Of a stretch of 64,000 nucleotides of DNA, positions 54,657-64,000 are shown one piece after another. A program made the translations under genes and the position numbers. The DNA lies in contig OZ020492.1 in the NCBI GenBank assembly GCA_963971405.1, positions 22,164,204 to 22,228,203 of the forward strand. The letters are read 5' to 3'. Numbering within the stretch: position 1 is the first letter of the stretch; every line of letters starts with the position of its first letter. Below the pieces are notes generated by a model. That model saw only the letters and a program-made list of their open reading frames with translations, made no database searches and had not been told where the DNA came from. The DNA comes from Psococerastis gibbosa. Taxonomy: Eukaryota > Arthropoda > Insecta > Psocodea > Psocidae.

Positions 54657-54951
54657 AATGTAAGTACACAATGCTGCCACAATGAAAGTACACAATGACA
54701 CAATGCTGCCACAATGAAAGTACACAGTGCTGCCATCTATAGTAAAAGTTCTTCTAAATTCGAAAAATCCGGAATTTACGTTTTTGAATTCCGGTAGCCT
54801 ACTAAAATTTAAATTATGAATTATGAAATATGAATTTATAACAATGAAAGTACACAATGCTGCCACAATGAAAGTACACAATGCTGCCATCTATAGTAAA
54901 AGTTCTTCTAAATTCGAAAAATCCGGAATTTACGTTTTTGAATTCCGGATT
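54657..54951. repeat. Tandem duplication of the hAT terminal region
   Basis: A block containing ACAATGAAAGTACACAATGC, CTGCCATCTATAGTAAAAG and AATCCGGAATTTACGTTTTT occurs twice (about 54657-54793 and 54840-54951). The inner ACAATG(A)AAGTACACA unit itself is repeated within each block. The duplication lies upstream of the chosen transposase start and in its promoter region. Confidence 0.8.
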
Positions 54952-55954
54952 TTTAAAATTTCAAAATATGACGGAATTCCGGAATTCCGAAATTCCGAAA
55001 TCCGGATTTGGATTCACTAATTTGACCGTGAATTTTCTATCATTTTTTCAATAAATATATTTCTTGTTTTGGGAAAGCAACCTGTTCGGTTTTGTTACTC
55101 AATTTAACACCTAAAACATGCCTGAAGGTAGAAATCATCGATAGAAAGGTTCCACAGAAAAACTATTTTTTAGTCATTCTTCATAATAATTGAAATATTT
55201 TTGTTTATTTTTTACCCCAAGAAGCAAACTATCAAGGGGCAAGCGACCCCCCGCATCTTATTAACATTAATAACGACTACAATATACTTGTATGTATGTG
55301 AATTTAAAAGAAATCGTTGGAGCCGTTTTAGAGATATAATGTTTTTAGACGCTATTTTGGAGTTTTTTGAGAATGAAACCCCCAAAATTGAGTTAGCCCA
55401 AAATAAAATAAAAATGGTTCCGAGGCATGATTTTTGTGAACCTGCATGCCAAATTTCATCAAAATTCACCTAGAATTTTGCGCCCAAATCGATGGACAGA
55501 CAGACAGACATTTCGTAAAAACCACTTTTTGGGTTCCTGGGACCTCAAAACGTGTAAACCCGTTGAAATCTCAGAGTCGAAAATTTTGACCATTATCATC
55601 ACAAACCTATAAATTGGAAAGCAAAAAAAAAATCAATACCCCATCCCAGCTTGTTATTATGTTAAAATATAATGGTAATTATGACTATACCTTCACCATG
55701 TGCGCTTACCCCCTACTTGCCTACTTTAACGCAAAGGCAACAAATTCAGTCCAGTTTCCTGTTAGGGTACTATTGTATGAAATGGGAATAAGTATAGTGC
55801 TTTTGCTTTCCTTTGTTCATTGTTCTTAATTTTTTTGACCCTTTAAATATTAAGGACATTGGCCTACACGTACTTTAGGTGCGGTTCTTACTTCTATATC
55901 GTGGTCAATGTTAAAACAACTAACATTTGCATCTATAAAATTTATATTATTGGT

Positions 55955-56270
55955 ATTCAAAATTTTCTATTTCGAGATTTACACGTTTGGAAACCCAAGA
56001 AACCAAAAAAATTGTTTTTACGAAATGACTGTCTAGTGCCTGTTCGTCGATTTGTGGGCAAACTACTCGATGGATTGATGACATTCGGCAAGCAGGTTCA
56101 CAAGAATCATACCTTGGACCGTTAATTTATTTTGGACTAACTCAATTTAGGGGAGGTTTACCCTAAAAAAAATGCTAAAAAAAATACATCTCCAAACGAA
56201 TTATTATAAATCCACATGATATATTGTAGTCGGTACTAATGTTAACAAAACACAATGAGCCCCTCCCCCT
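55955..56270 (+). repeat. Family A, partial copy
   Basis: Matches copy 2 from GAGATTTACACGTTTGG to the ATTGTAGTCGGTACTAATG block. Confidence 0.65.
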
Positions 56271-56847
56271 TATTAAACACCTCCGTATTTCCCGGGAGTT
56301 ACACTGATATACTGTATATTCTTTGCTGGTTCTCAAACACCGGTAGCCTTTAAACCTTAATAATACGGCATGCGTGTTCTATGTAGCCTATTTCGTTCCT
56401 TTAATTGTAATTGTAGGTGTAAATGCGTAGAATCAAATTACTTTGCATGAAAAATGCTTCCCACTAGTGACTAGTGTTTAACGTTTAACGCTTGGGACAG
56501 CATTACGCACAAAATCCAATAAATAAAAATACGGGATGGGGAGTGGCGTTATACGTGTATGGGCATTGGAATTTGGAACACGAAAATAAATGCTAAATTG
56601 GGCTCTGCTCTGCACTATGCAGTCTTCACGCCAATTCACTACATAATTCCAAAAATGTACAGTACAATAGACTGGAACTCACCCTCCTAGGATACATTAG
56701 GGGGTCTTTCAAGTTTGGCCAAGTGTTGCCAAGATTCATCCATCCGACGTTGCCACATTTACGACTTTACAAGCATCCATGAACAGTTTAAATCCAATGT
56801 TCCTATCATTTCATGTTCAAAAGCAATTTTTAAAAGAAAAGAGTTTA
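56271..56847. other. No gene seen
   Basis: No supported feature. Confidence 0.5.
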
Positions 56848-57445
56848 CTCGAACATGCTTTCCAATTTAAAAATTAGTAGATAGAGAATATTTAAGTGCT
56901 TTCATAGTAATTAATTTCCCTATGGATAAATATCGGATCCCTTGGGGGGGGGGGGGGGGGGGGGAGTGCATCTGTCGTCACCAGAGGTGAGGTAAAACGG
57001 TAAAAATCCTTAAAACTCCATTCTATCTAGTGTACCTTGCAATGTGTTCGGGGGTGTTTGACTACCCTATCCCAAAGCACGGAATTTATCGATGGGATTG
57101 CATATTCTAGAACGGACAGACCAATACTTTATAATATAGTAATACTGGCAGAGTACGCAATGATGAGGGTGAATTTTCCATAATTTCTTCAAAAAAATAA
57201 TTTTTTGCACAAAATCAAATCTTTTTATGGGAATTCAACCTGTTTGGTGCTCGGTTTTGTCACCCTATTTAACACCTACAACATGCCTGAAGGTGGAAAT
57301 CATCGATAGAAAGGTTCCACAGAAAAATGTTTTTTTATTAATTTTTCATGGAAATTGAGTTATTTTTATTTTTTCACTCCCAGAAGCAACCTCCCAAGGG
57401 ACAAGCGACCCATTGCGTCTCTTAACATTAGTAACGACCACAATA
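56848..57445 (-). repeat. Family A, inverted copy
   Basis: Runs from AGAGTTTACTCGAACATGC to the AACATTAGTAACGACCACA block, with a long G run at about 56946-56963. Opposite in orientation to the copies on both sides. Confidence 0.7.
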
Positions 57446-57479
57446 TAATACGTGGATATTATATAAACGAAATTGTTGG

Positions 57480-58275
57480 AGGTTCACAAAAATCATATCT
57501 CGGGAACATTTTTATTTATTTGGGGCTAACTCAATTTTGGGGGGTTTTATTTTTATTTTTAAACTCCAAAAAACGTTTAAAACAATTATTTCTCAAAAAC
57601 GGATGCAACGCAACGATTTCTTTTAAATTCACTTATATTGAAGTCGTTATTTAATGATAACAAAACGCAATGGGTCGCTTACAATTCACTGCCTGATCCC
57701 ACCAGAGGTGAAAAGAGTTTGGAGAGTTTTAGGGTGGCTTGTCATAGTTTTCTCATGCAATGGTATGAATGAGGAGCGAATGTTGAGTGAATGTTGTGTC
57801 CGTAGGTACATACTTCATTATTTTACTTATTTTTTTATTTTTTTATTTATGTAATTTTATAATGTAATTGGAATATTTCTGTGAAAATATTGTGGGTTAA
57901 TTGTAAGAGTGGGCCTAAAGGCCCAAAATTCGCCCACTTGGAAAATAAAGACGATTTTCTTTCTTTCTTTCTTTCTTACCCCTTGGGTGTTGCTTCTGGG
58001 GTAAAAAAATGAAAATAAGTCAATTATCATGAAAAATGACTAAAAAATAATGTTTCTATCTATCGATGATTTTTATCTTCAAGTATGTATTAGGTGTTAA
58101 ATAGCCTATAGTAACAAAACCGAACCGGTTGCTTTCCCCAAAAATGAATTTGGTTTAGTGCAAAAAATTATTTTTTCAAAGAAATTACCGGTATATGAAA
58201 TTCACGCTCCAATATATTGCGTGCCGTGCCATTATTACTGTGTGAGTGTGTGGCAATCTATTGGTTTGCCCGTTC
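57480..58275 (+). repeat. Family A copy split by a LINE 3' end
   Basis: From GGTTCACAAAAATCATATC to the GTGGCAATCTATTGGTTTG block. Interrupted at CTTAC by the insertion at 57683-57974. Confidence 0.7.
57683..57974 (+). mobile_element. 5'-truncated LINE 3' end with (TTTC)n tail
   Basis: A 292-bp insertion with CTTAC at 57678-57682 and 57975-57979. The first 90 bp encode the C-terminal end of a LINE ORF2 (NSLPDPTRGEKSLESFRVAC). The 3' UTR ends with a small hairpin (GGGCCTAAAGGCCC), then AATAAA-like sequence and a TTTC microsatellite tail. Differs from the AAT-tailed LINEs elsewhere. Confidence 0.8.
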
Positions 58276-58344
58276 TATAATATGCAATACCATTGATTAA
58301 TTCAGTGCTTCGGGATAGGGGCCGTAGTCAGAGGGGGGTCCAGG

Positions 58345-58990
58345 CAGTGCCGGATGAACCCATGGGCACTTGGGGAACAGGTCCCCGCCCCCCCAGAAAT
58401 GCCTAAAATGCCACCCCCCCCCCCCAGAATGAGATATTTTTAGATTAAAATATAAAAAAATTAGAAATTAAAATTAGTAATTAAACATAATATGTATTAT
58501 ATTATAAACCTTAAAATTATTGCTTTCAAAATGTATAAAACCTCAATATTTCAGCCTTACTTTTCAAAAAATTTCTCTAAAATTTTTCTCTCGGGGGAGA
58601 CCCCCGGACCCCCCTTGTCCACAATTATATTGCTTCATTCTAATCTATAAGCCTTATTGCTCTAAAAGTGCATTTAAATTCACCATTTCAGCCCTATTTT
58701 TCAATATTTTTCTCTCCATAATTATATTGATTCTTTGTAATATAATATGTAAGCTTTCTTGCTCTCACAATTTGGAACACCTCAATATTTCAGCCCTTGT
58801 CTCCTGAGCAACATTCATGAAAATGGGTGGAGAGGCACAAAATTGTACCACACCTTCGAAAACCTATCGTTACACCACTGACAAGTACCTCCCCATTTTA
58901 TGAGGTCTGGAACCGCCTCTGGTTTGCACCCACGGCCCCCCCCATATCTTGTGCCACCGCCCCCTCCCCCCAGGGGTTAATCCGGCACTG
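58345..58990. mobile_element. hAT-type MITE, 646 bp
   Basis: Ends CAGTGCCGGATGAACCC and, inverted, CAGTGCCGGATTAACCC. The flanks are GGTCCAGG at 58337-58344 and 58991-58998, an exact 8-bp duplication. The interior shares blocks with the MITE at 10649-10948 and has several C runs. It sits in a fragment of MITE family F-like sequence (GCCGTAGTCAGAGGGGGG). Non-coding. Confidence 0.9.
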
Positions 58991-59330
58991 GGTCCAGGGG
59001 TCCGGGCCCTCGCCCCCCGAAACGTTTGTAGCGTACATTAGTCATTAGATAAAATGGAGTTTTAATGATTTTTAAATACGAGTATATTATCGTATATTGA
59101 GGTAACCTCACCATCGGAGACGCCAGATGGACCCTCCCCACTCGGACCGGTTCATTTGAACCGTCATGTCAAATTTAATTAAAATTTTGCCCGGACATCG
59201 AAGAACCTGTCAGACAGACAGACATTTCGTAAAAGCCACCTGACTGATTGAGGCGAACTGTCCCGGATAATACGGAGATCAGCCTGAAATACAGCAAAAA
59301 GTTCTGTAGCATTGGTAACATATATGCTTG

Positions 59331-59830
59331 CGCGGGGTTTCCACATGCGTCAATCGTCAATGAAAATTATGAAATTGAAGGACATTTCAATTTTACTCTA
59401 TGCCATTGTTAAAATTGATCAATGATCAATTGATCATAGAGTAAAATCACAAACAAACTAAAATTAAAAAATGGCGTCATGGGATATATTATATTAGAAG
59501 TTCTTTGTGTCAAGTACAACTAGCCTATTTTAATTGATTTTTTTAAAAAACAGTTTTCATCCATTAAACAGATCGGTGAAGGTTGATCTTACTTCGGATC
59601 TCCTACTATTATTAGGTTTTATTAAAAATAATAAGTGTACGAAGAAAACAAATACAAACAAAATTTCAAAAAACAAATTCAAACAAATTTCAACAATTTG
59701 GCGCATACGTTTCAATAGAAAATTTTCAATTTTTGAAAAAACATGTGGAAACGCCACCATCAATAAAAAATTGAAATGTCCTTCAATTTCATAATTTTCA
59801 TTGACGATTGACGTATGTGGAAACCCCGCC
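59331..59830. mobile_element. MITE family D, second copy
   Basis: Outer ends GCGGGGTTTCCACATGCG and inverse; inner motif GTGGCGTTTCCACATG on the right. The segment with GATTTTACTCTATG and ATTGATCAATGATC matches 49415-49510 in inverted orientation. Confidence 0.75.
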
Positions 59831-60850
59831 ATAGTATCATTTAGACGCTGTAAGCAGCAGTAAAGAAATGATTGTCATGCTGTGTGGAAAATTTACATAT
59901 TTTTAATCATTCGTTTACTTATTAAGTTGTTTAAATCAAGTTGTTTTATTTCTTCGAAAATCCTGGTAGGGAGCTTGACAATCACCTGGAGGGGAGGGGG
60001 GGGGATTGATTTAAAAACTGCGTAGGTACGTCCATGTGAAAGACAACAAGTTATACACCGCCCCAGTTAAGTGTTGCCAATTAGCCATATCATATGCTAA
60101 ATTTAGCATTTTTCACCTTATTTGGCATATCTTATTTACAATAATTGCAAACTTTCAAAACGTCACCAATCCATCATGACAATTAAAAAATTATTTTATC
60201 ATCGATTTTACATCTTGAATCACGATTGCTAATCAAAACAAAAACAAACAAAAAAATTAACCCAGTCTTTTGAAGGGTTAAAATTGTATATTCCCGTTAT
60301 AATAAAGCCAAAATAATTATGTCTTTCGTGTTTCCTGAACATTTTACGAAAATGGATTAGTGCCGTTTTGAAAGTTTGCTCTTCTTTGGCATATAGCATA
60401 ATTGTATAGCATAATGCGCATTTTGAGCTAAAACTACACAAATTAAAATATTTGAGGACAATCGTTTGATCTGTCGTTTTTTTTTTTAGGTCCGGACACT
60501 GGCAAACAAGAGAATTTCGCTTATAAGCGAAATATGCAATTGTCCACCATATTGATAACGGTTAACTTCAGAACCAGTAAATTCAGATCACTGGGCCCAA
60601 AAATGATTAAATTTACTTTTATTCGCACAACTCAAAACTAATGCTAGCTTCACAAAATACAAGCCATGCGCCTTAAAAATAAGTTTGCATATTTTTAGCA
60701 TGATTTGGGTGGTAGCCTACTATAGCATAATTATTCAAGCTCCACCAGTTTTCGAATGGTGTTTCATTGGGCCCTCCCCCCCCCCCCATATTTTCGTAAA
60801 ATAGTAGAAAAATAGGAAAGCCGTCCTCATGGACGTACGCATCTTCTAGT
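59831..60850. other. No gene seen
   Basis: AT-rich, with repeated AGCATA and TAGCATAAT motifs near 60100 and 60400-60740 and a C run near 60775. No coding signal. Confidence 0.5.
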
Positions 60851-61330
60851 TAGGCGCATGATCTTAACTTCCCTTCGGCCCCCAGGGGTCTCCCCCGGAG
60901 AAGGTTTTTGAAAAAAAAATAGGCCTGAAATTGTGGAGTTTTACACATTTTGATGTATATACGACTTGTAACCTATTCTAATAATGGTAAGGTTTTACAA
61001 CCGAAAGATATTAGACCTACTGCAAGAAAAGGGTGCATTTTGAAAAAGAATAGGCCCAAATAGTGGAATTTACGCACTTTGAAAGCAGTTAGGTTCATAT
61101 TATACATATTATGCAGAATATTACAGCTAACAAGGGAGGCCCGGGGGCTACCGCGGGGAATGTTTTTTAAAAGATGGGCCTGAAATAGTTTGTCCTGCGA
61201 AACAATTTTGATTTTGCAGAAGATAACATTATTAACAAAACTAACAGGAGGACTGGGGTCTCCCCGGTGAACTTTTTTGAATAAATATATATGAAAAATT
61301 TGCTGTTTTGCTAAATTTTTGGTGGTGTCC
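60850..61330 (-). repeat. Degenerate tandem repeat
   Basis: Roughly 100-150 bp units, each with a GGGTCTCCCC(C)GG-like block, a Lys-poor A-run, AGGCCTGAAAT and a TTTTACGCATTTTGAAAG-like block, visible about three to four times. Related to sequence at 10740-10930 and 58510-58800. Non-coding. Confidence 0.55.
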
Positions 61331-61756
61331 AGCTGACTCCCCCCCCCCTCCTGTGGCTACGCCACTGGTTGTGGCAACTGTGATCCTATCTTGTGTAAAT
61401 TTATTTCTTGAGAACTCTATTGTATCGAGTGAATTCTTTATAGGTTATGGTTTTACTCTTATATACTGTATATGATAGCATGGGCACATCATACGTCAAT
61501 TTATTGGAGGATATAGCCTGGGTGGGAACACAGCCTTATAATATTTTACGGATATGAGGACTAAAATGTGATGTTTTCATTACGACGGGACGGTTTAGAT
61601 AGTTTAAAATTTTAAAATTATATTGCGTTTAACCAGAAGAGGGAGGGGCCCGGGGAAAAAATTGAAAATATAAGTGCAAAATAGTCGGGTTTCACGCATT
61701 TTAACAGCAGTAAAGTATGGATTTTACAAAGCCTACAAAAGAATGCTTATTTATAT

Positions 61757-61942
61757 CAAGGCCGTAGCCAAGGGGGGGTTCAACCCCCCCCCCCCCCCCA
61801 AAGAAATGGCTTGACACTAGATAGAATCGGATTTTGGGAGGAAAAATGAAAACTACTGTGTAACATCCAATGAAATTTAATTCTACTTTTCATTGGGCTG
61901 CAGCCCGATAGCCCCCCCCCCCTCCCTTTGACTACGGCCTTG
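61757..61942. repeat. MITE family F, 186 bp
   Basis: Starts CAAGGCCGTAGCCAAGG and ends CTTTGACTACGGCCTTG. Contains C runs at about 61786-61799 and 61911-61922. Confidence 0.75.
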
Positions 61943-63469
61943 CCACTGACATGTTCTTAAATCGATCCACTGCCCACTGAGACTGGAAAACATTTCCTAA
62001 AAACACATTTTGTTCATAGCCATTATATAGGGGACCTTAAAGGGTGTAATTCCGATATAATTTCGAAGTTGAAAAAGTCGACCCCTAACTAGCGCAAAGT
62101 AGAAAAAAAATGGCTCGCCTATTGACTTTTGTATTGTAGTTTCACCATTGTATAGTGCATATGTAATCAACATCAACCAGATCTGTGACAGGCTCCATAG
62201 AAGAAAAATAAATAAAAGACCGTGGTCGAATTAAGCAGTAAGCTACCTCACAGTCCCATTGGCAAGATAATTTATATTTTGAGCATGGAAATTGGAAGTT
62301 CTAGCTTATTTGCATGCCAATTCTGACTTGTGCCTCCATTTTTAAAATTTACCAATGCACAAATTTGGCATAAAAATGGGCTATGAGTTCGCTCCGCCGA
62401 TCGCCGGTAAAGAGTTTCCCTTATGTTAAATTATAAACAATAGTCTGCATAGGTAACCAAATCTTGTTATTGCTTTTTTTATTAGGGGTGGCTTAACTTG
62501 TTTACCGAATAAAGTGAGTGTATAAACACATCGTCGCTATTCCTGCACAACTGATAATTATAATACAAAATTGATAAAGAACTTACCTTTTTACAGACAC
62601 AAGTACAAAATGACAAAATCATCAACTGTTGGTGTTGGCTGTTGGCTGCAATGAATTTCTGAACGTCTGAACTCTGAACTCTGAAGGATCTAATCTCATT
62701 GCTCAGCTCACTCACTCACTTCACCTATGTCCTATACCGTACTCCTATGTCTTATTCTCTTACACGAAAATAAATGTGACTTGTGAAAGAACTAAGAAGC
62801 AAATAACTTGATTTTGAATTTGAATATTTTGAATTGGTGTTGAGGAGTACAGGTACAGTCTGGGTACAGTCCGTGCACTACATACATTTAACATTTTAAA
62901 ACCATCAAATTTTAAATTTTCAAACATTCGACCGAAATACGAATTCCACTACTACAATCTACAAGGTTGCCTCTTTATCTAAGGGCCAAGGGGCAGGCTG
63001 AAGGCACAGGCAGACAAGCCTGTCAAGGCACAAACAAACTCCAAAGTCCACATTTCATAATGCAAACTTACAAAGACCCCCAGTGGCACTGACCCTAGCT
63101 AATCTACCCCAAAAACCCAAGACTCATCTATTGTGTTCAAGTTTTTTTTTCGAGCGCCTGGATCTTGTTTGCGCGCAAATATACCTTAATTGGCTGTGTC
63201 TTGTCTATCTATAGCATCTGCTGCATCTGCAAACATACACATACCATGGTGTCTATATTATTTTACCATTGAATATACAGCAGTTATATATTATATATAA
63301 CACTAATTTACTAATAACAACGGTGTTACGTATACTGTATATTCAACATTTCAATGATTATACTTCTACTGTATATATTATTCCAAAGTAACATAAACGC
63401 CCTTTAAATTAAATATGATGATATTCAAAATTATATAATATAAAGAATTAAATCTTGACTTTTTGTTGT
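61943..63469. other. No gene seen
   Basis: Short frames only (for example 62715-62482 on the - strand), without family motifs. A TCTGAAC-type short repeat is near 62656-62690. Confidence 0.5.
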
Positions 63470-63670
63470 TCCATTACTAAGCCAACCTAGCACAGTTAGG
63501 GCTATAAAGCCCCCTCTTACACTCAACTAGGATGACCCGGGACCGCCTGCTTTACATGCCCTCCGAAGCATGGCCTAAAAATGCAGCCAGTGTGGGACTC
63601 GAACCAACAACCTTTCGGGTGAAAGTCGGAGTCTATAGTCTGTACCACTACTCTATAGGCCCTGACATAT
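63470..63670 (-). repeat. tRNA-derived SINE
   Basis: On the - strand, an A-box-like TAGAGTAGTGGTACAGAC (about 63657-63640) and a B box GGTTCGAGTCC (about 63605-63595) give a pol III promoter; a body of about 120 bp follows (GGGCATGTAAAGCAGG, TTTATAGCCCTAACTG). The head matches 13722-13795. The head is not a complete tRNA gene. Confidence 0.7.
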
Positions 63671-64000
63671 AGGCCAACCTAAGTTTTCTTTTAAAGGTAA
63701 ATCGCGTACAAACAATTTAATGAATGTATCCGATTGACCTCCTCAGTCGCCTCAATCAGTAAATCATGAGTTACGGCATGTCTCCGATCGCATGGCTTGT
63801 AGAGACTCGCACCAGTGCATGCGAACACTTAACACTACCACCTTGCTAGCCTAATCGCAAAGCAAACACCCTGTCCCTAGTTCATTTGGGAGTAGTTCCC
63901 ACCCAGTGCGGTCTAGACCTGAAGGCCCTTAGTGATCGTCTCAGCTCCCATTGCTCTATTAGGGAAGATGGGGTCAGTAAAATGCCCAGCCCGCAACCCA
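63671..64000. other. No gene seen
   Basis: Slightly more GC-rich than its neighbours; no motif recognised. Could be the start of a repeat that continues past the window. Confidence 0.4.

Larger units (their letters stand above)
52430..55019 (-). mobile_element. hAT DNA transposon, apparently complete
   Basis: 2590 bp. It starts TAGTGAATCCA and ends TGGATTCACTA, 11-bp perfect inverted repeats, flanked by ATTTGACC at 52422-52429 and 55020-55027, an exact 8-bp duplication. Subterminal regions on both sides are rich in CCGGAATT-type motifs, likely transposase binding sites. The transposase frame on the - strand is open. The element interrupts a family A repeat. Intact ends and frame suggest recent activity. 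Confidence 0.92.
51988..55625 (-). repeat. Family A copy split by a hAT element
   Basis: From GAAGAACCGGTCCGAGTTTA at 51988 to about 52429, and again from 55020 to CCTATAAATTGGAAAGC at 55625. The two parts join end to end if the hAT at 52430-55019 and one copy of its target duplication are removed, and then match copy 2 in reverse. Confidence 0.8.

Noticed and set aside
54629..54890. The extra 87 N-terminal codons of the hAT transposase
   Set aside because: They encode translated copies of the duplicated terminal repeat; the ATG at 54629 precedes the conserved BED finger.

Overview
The window looks like repeat-dominated intergenic DNA of an animal, most likely an arthropod or another marine-type invertebrate. 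Evidence for that is indirect: an AT-rich sequence with spliced, GT-AG-bounded coding pieces, LINEs whose ORF1 starts with a PHD-like finger, a Penelope-like element, Ty3/Gypsy and hAT elements, and a MADF-domain gene. No bacterial operon, rRNA, CRISPR array or confidently functional host gene was seen. Species cannot be named from the sequence.

Layout. 1-4.2 kb: a foldback repeat, two copies of a dispersed repeat (family A) and a Penelope-like relic. 4.2-8.8 kb: a nearly complete two-ORF LINE on the + strand, inserted into the reverse transcriptase of an older LINE on the - strand (halves at 4.02-4.21 and 8.84-9.33 kb). 9.3-15 kb: mostly non-coding, with a hAT-type MITE, a tRNA-like SINE head, a second Penelope-like relic and a family A fragment. 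15.06-20.35 kb: a segment bounded by 38-bp terminal inverted repeats, holding a THAP-domain first exon, several MITEs and a four-exon MADF gene. 20.4-24.9 kb: a broken RTE-type LINE and a LINE fragment. 25-30 kb: exons of a SWIM-type gene on the - strand and an inverted copy of the THAP-exon repeat (family B). 30-33.9 kb: duplicated family B segments and an internally deleted LTR element.

33.7-43.9 kb is a three-level nest: family B, interrupted in its AAT microsatellite by a LINE on the - strand, which is interrupted by a young Ty3/Gypsy element (37026-42282) with apparently identical 387-bp LTRs and a 4-bp target duplication. 44-51.5 kb is largely non-coding but carries two inverted, diverged copies of an exon from a gene family I do not recognise, plus several MITEs, one with a paralogous empty site. 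52-55 kb holds a hAT transposon (11-bp inverted repeats, 8-bp target duplication, open transposase frame) inside a family A copy. 55.6-64 kb is further family A copies, two MITEs, a truncated LINE 3' end and a tRNA-derived SINE.

Nothing here works together as a pathway. The window is a record of layered insertions. The parts most likely to be recent are the Ty3/Gypsy element, the 4.2-8.8 kb LINE and the hAT at 52.4-55.0 kb, because their reading frames are open and their termini intact.
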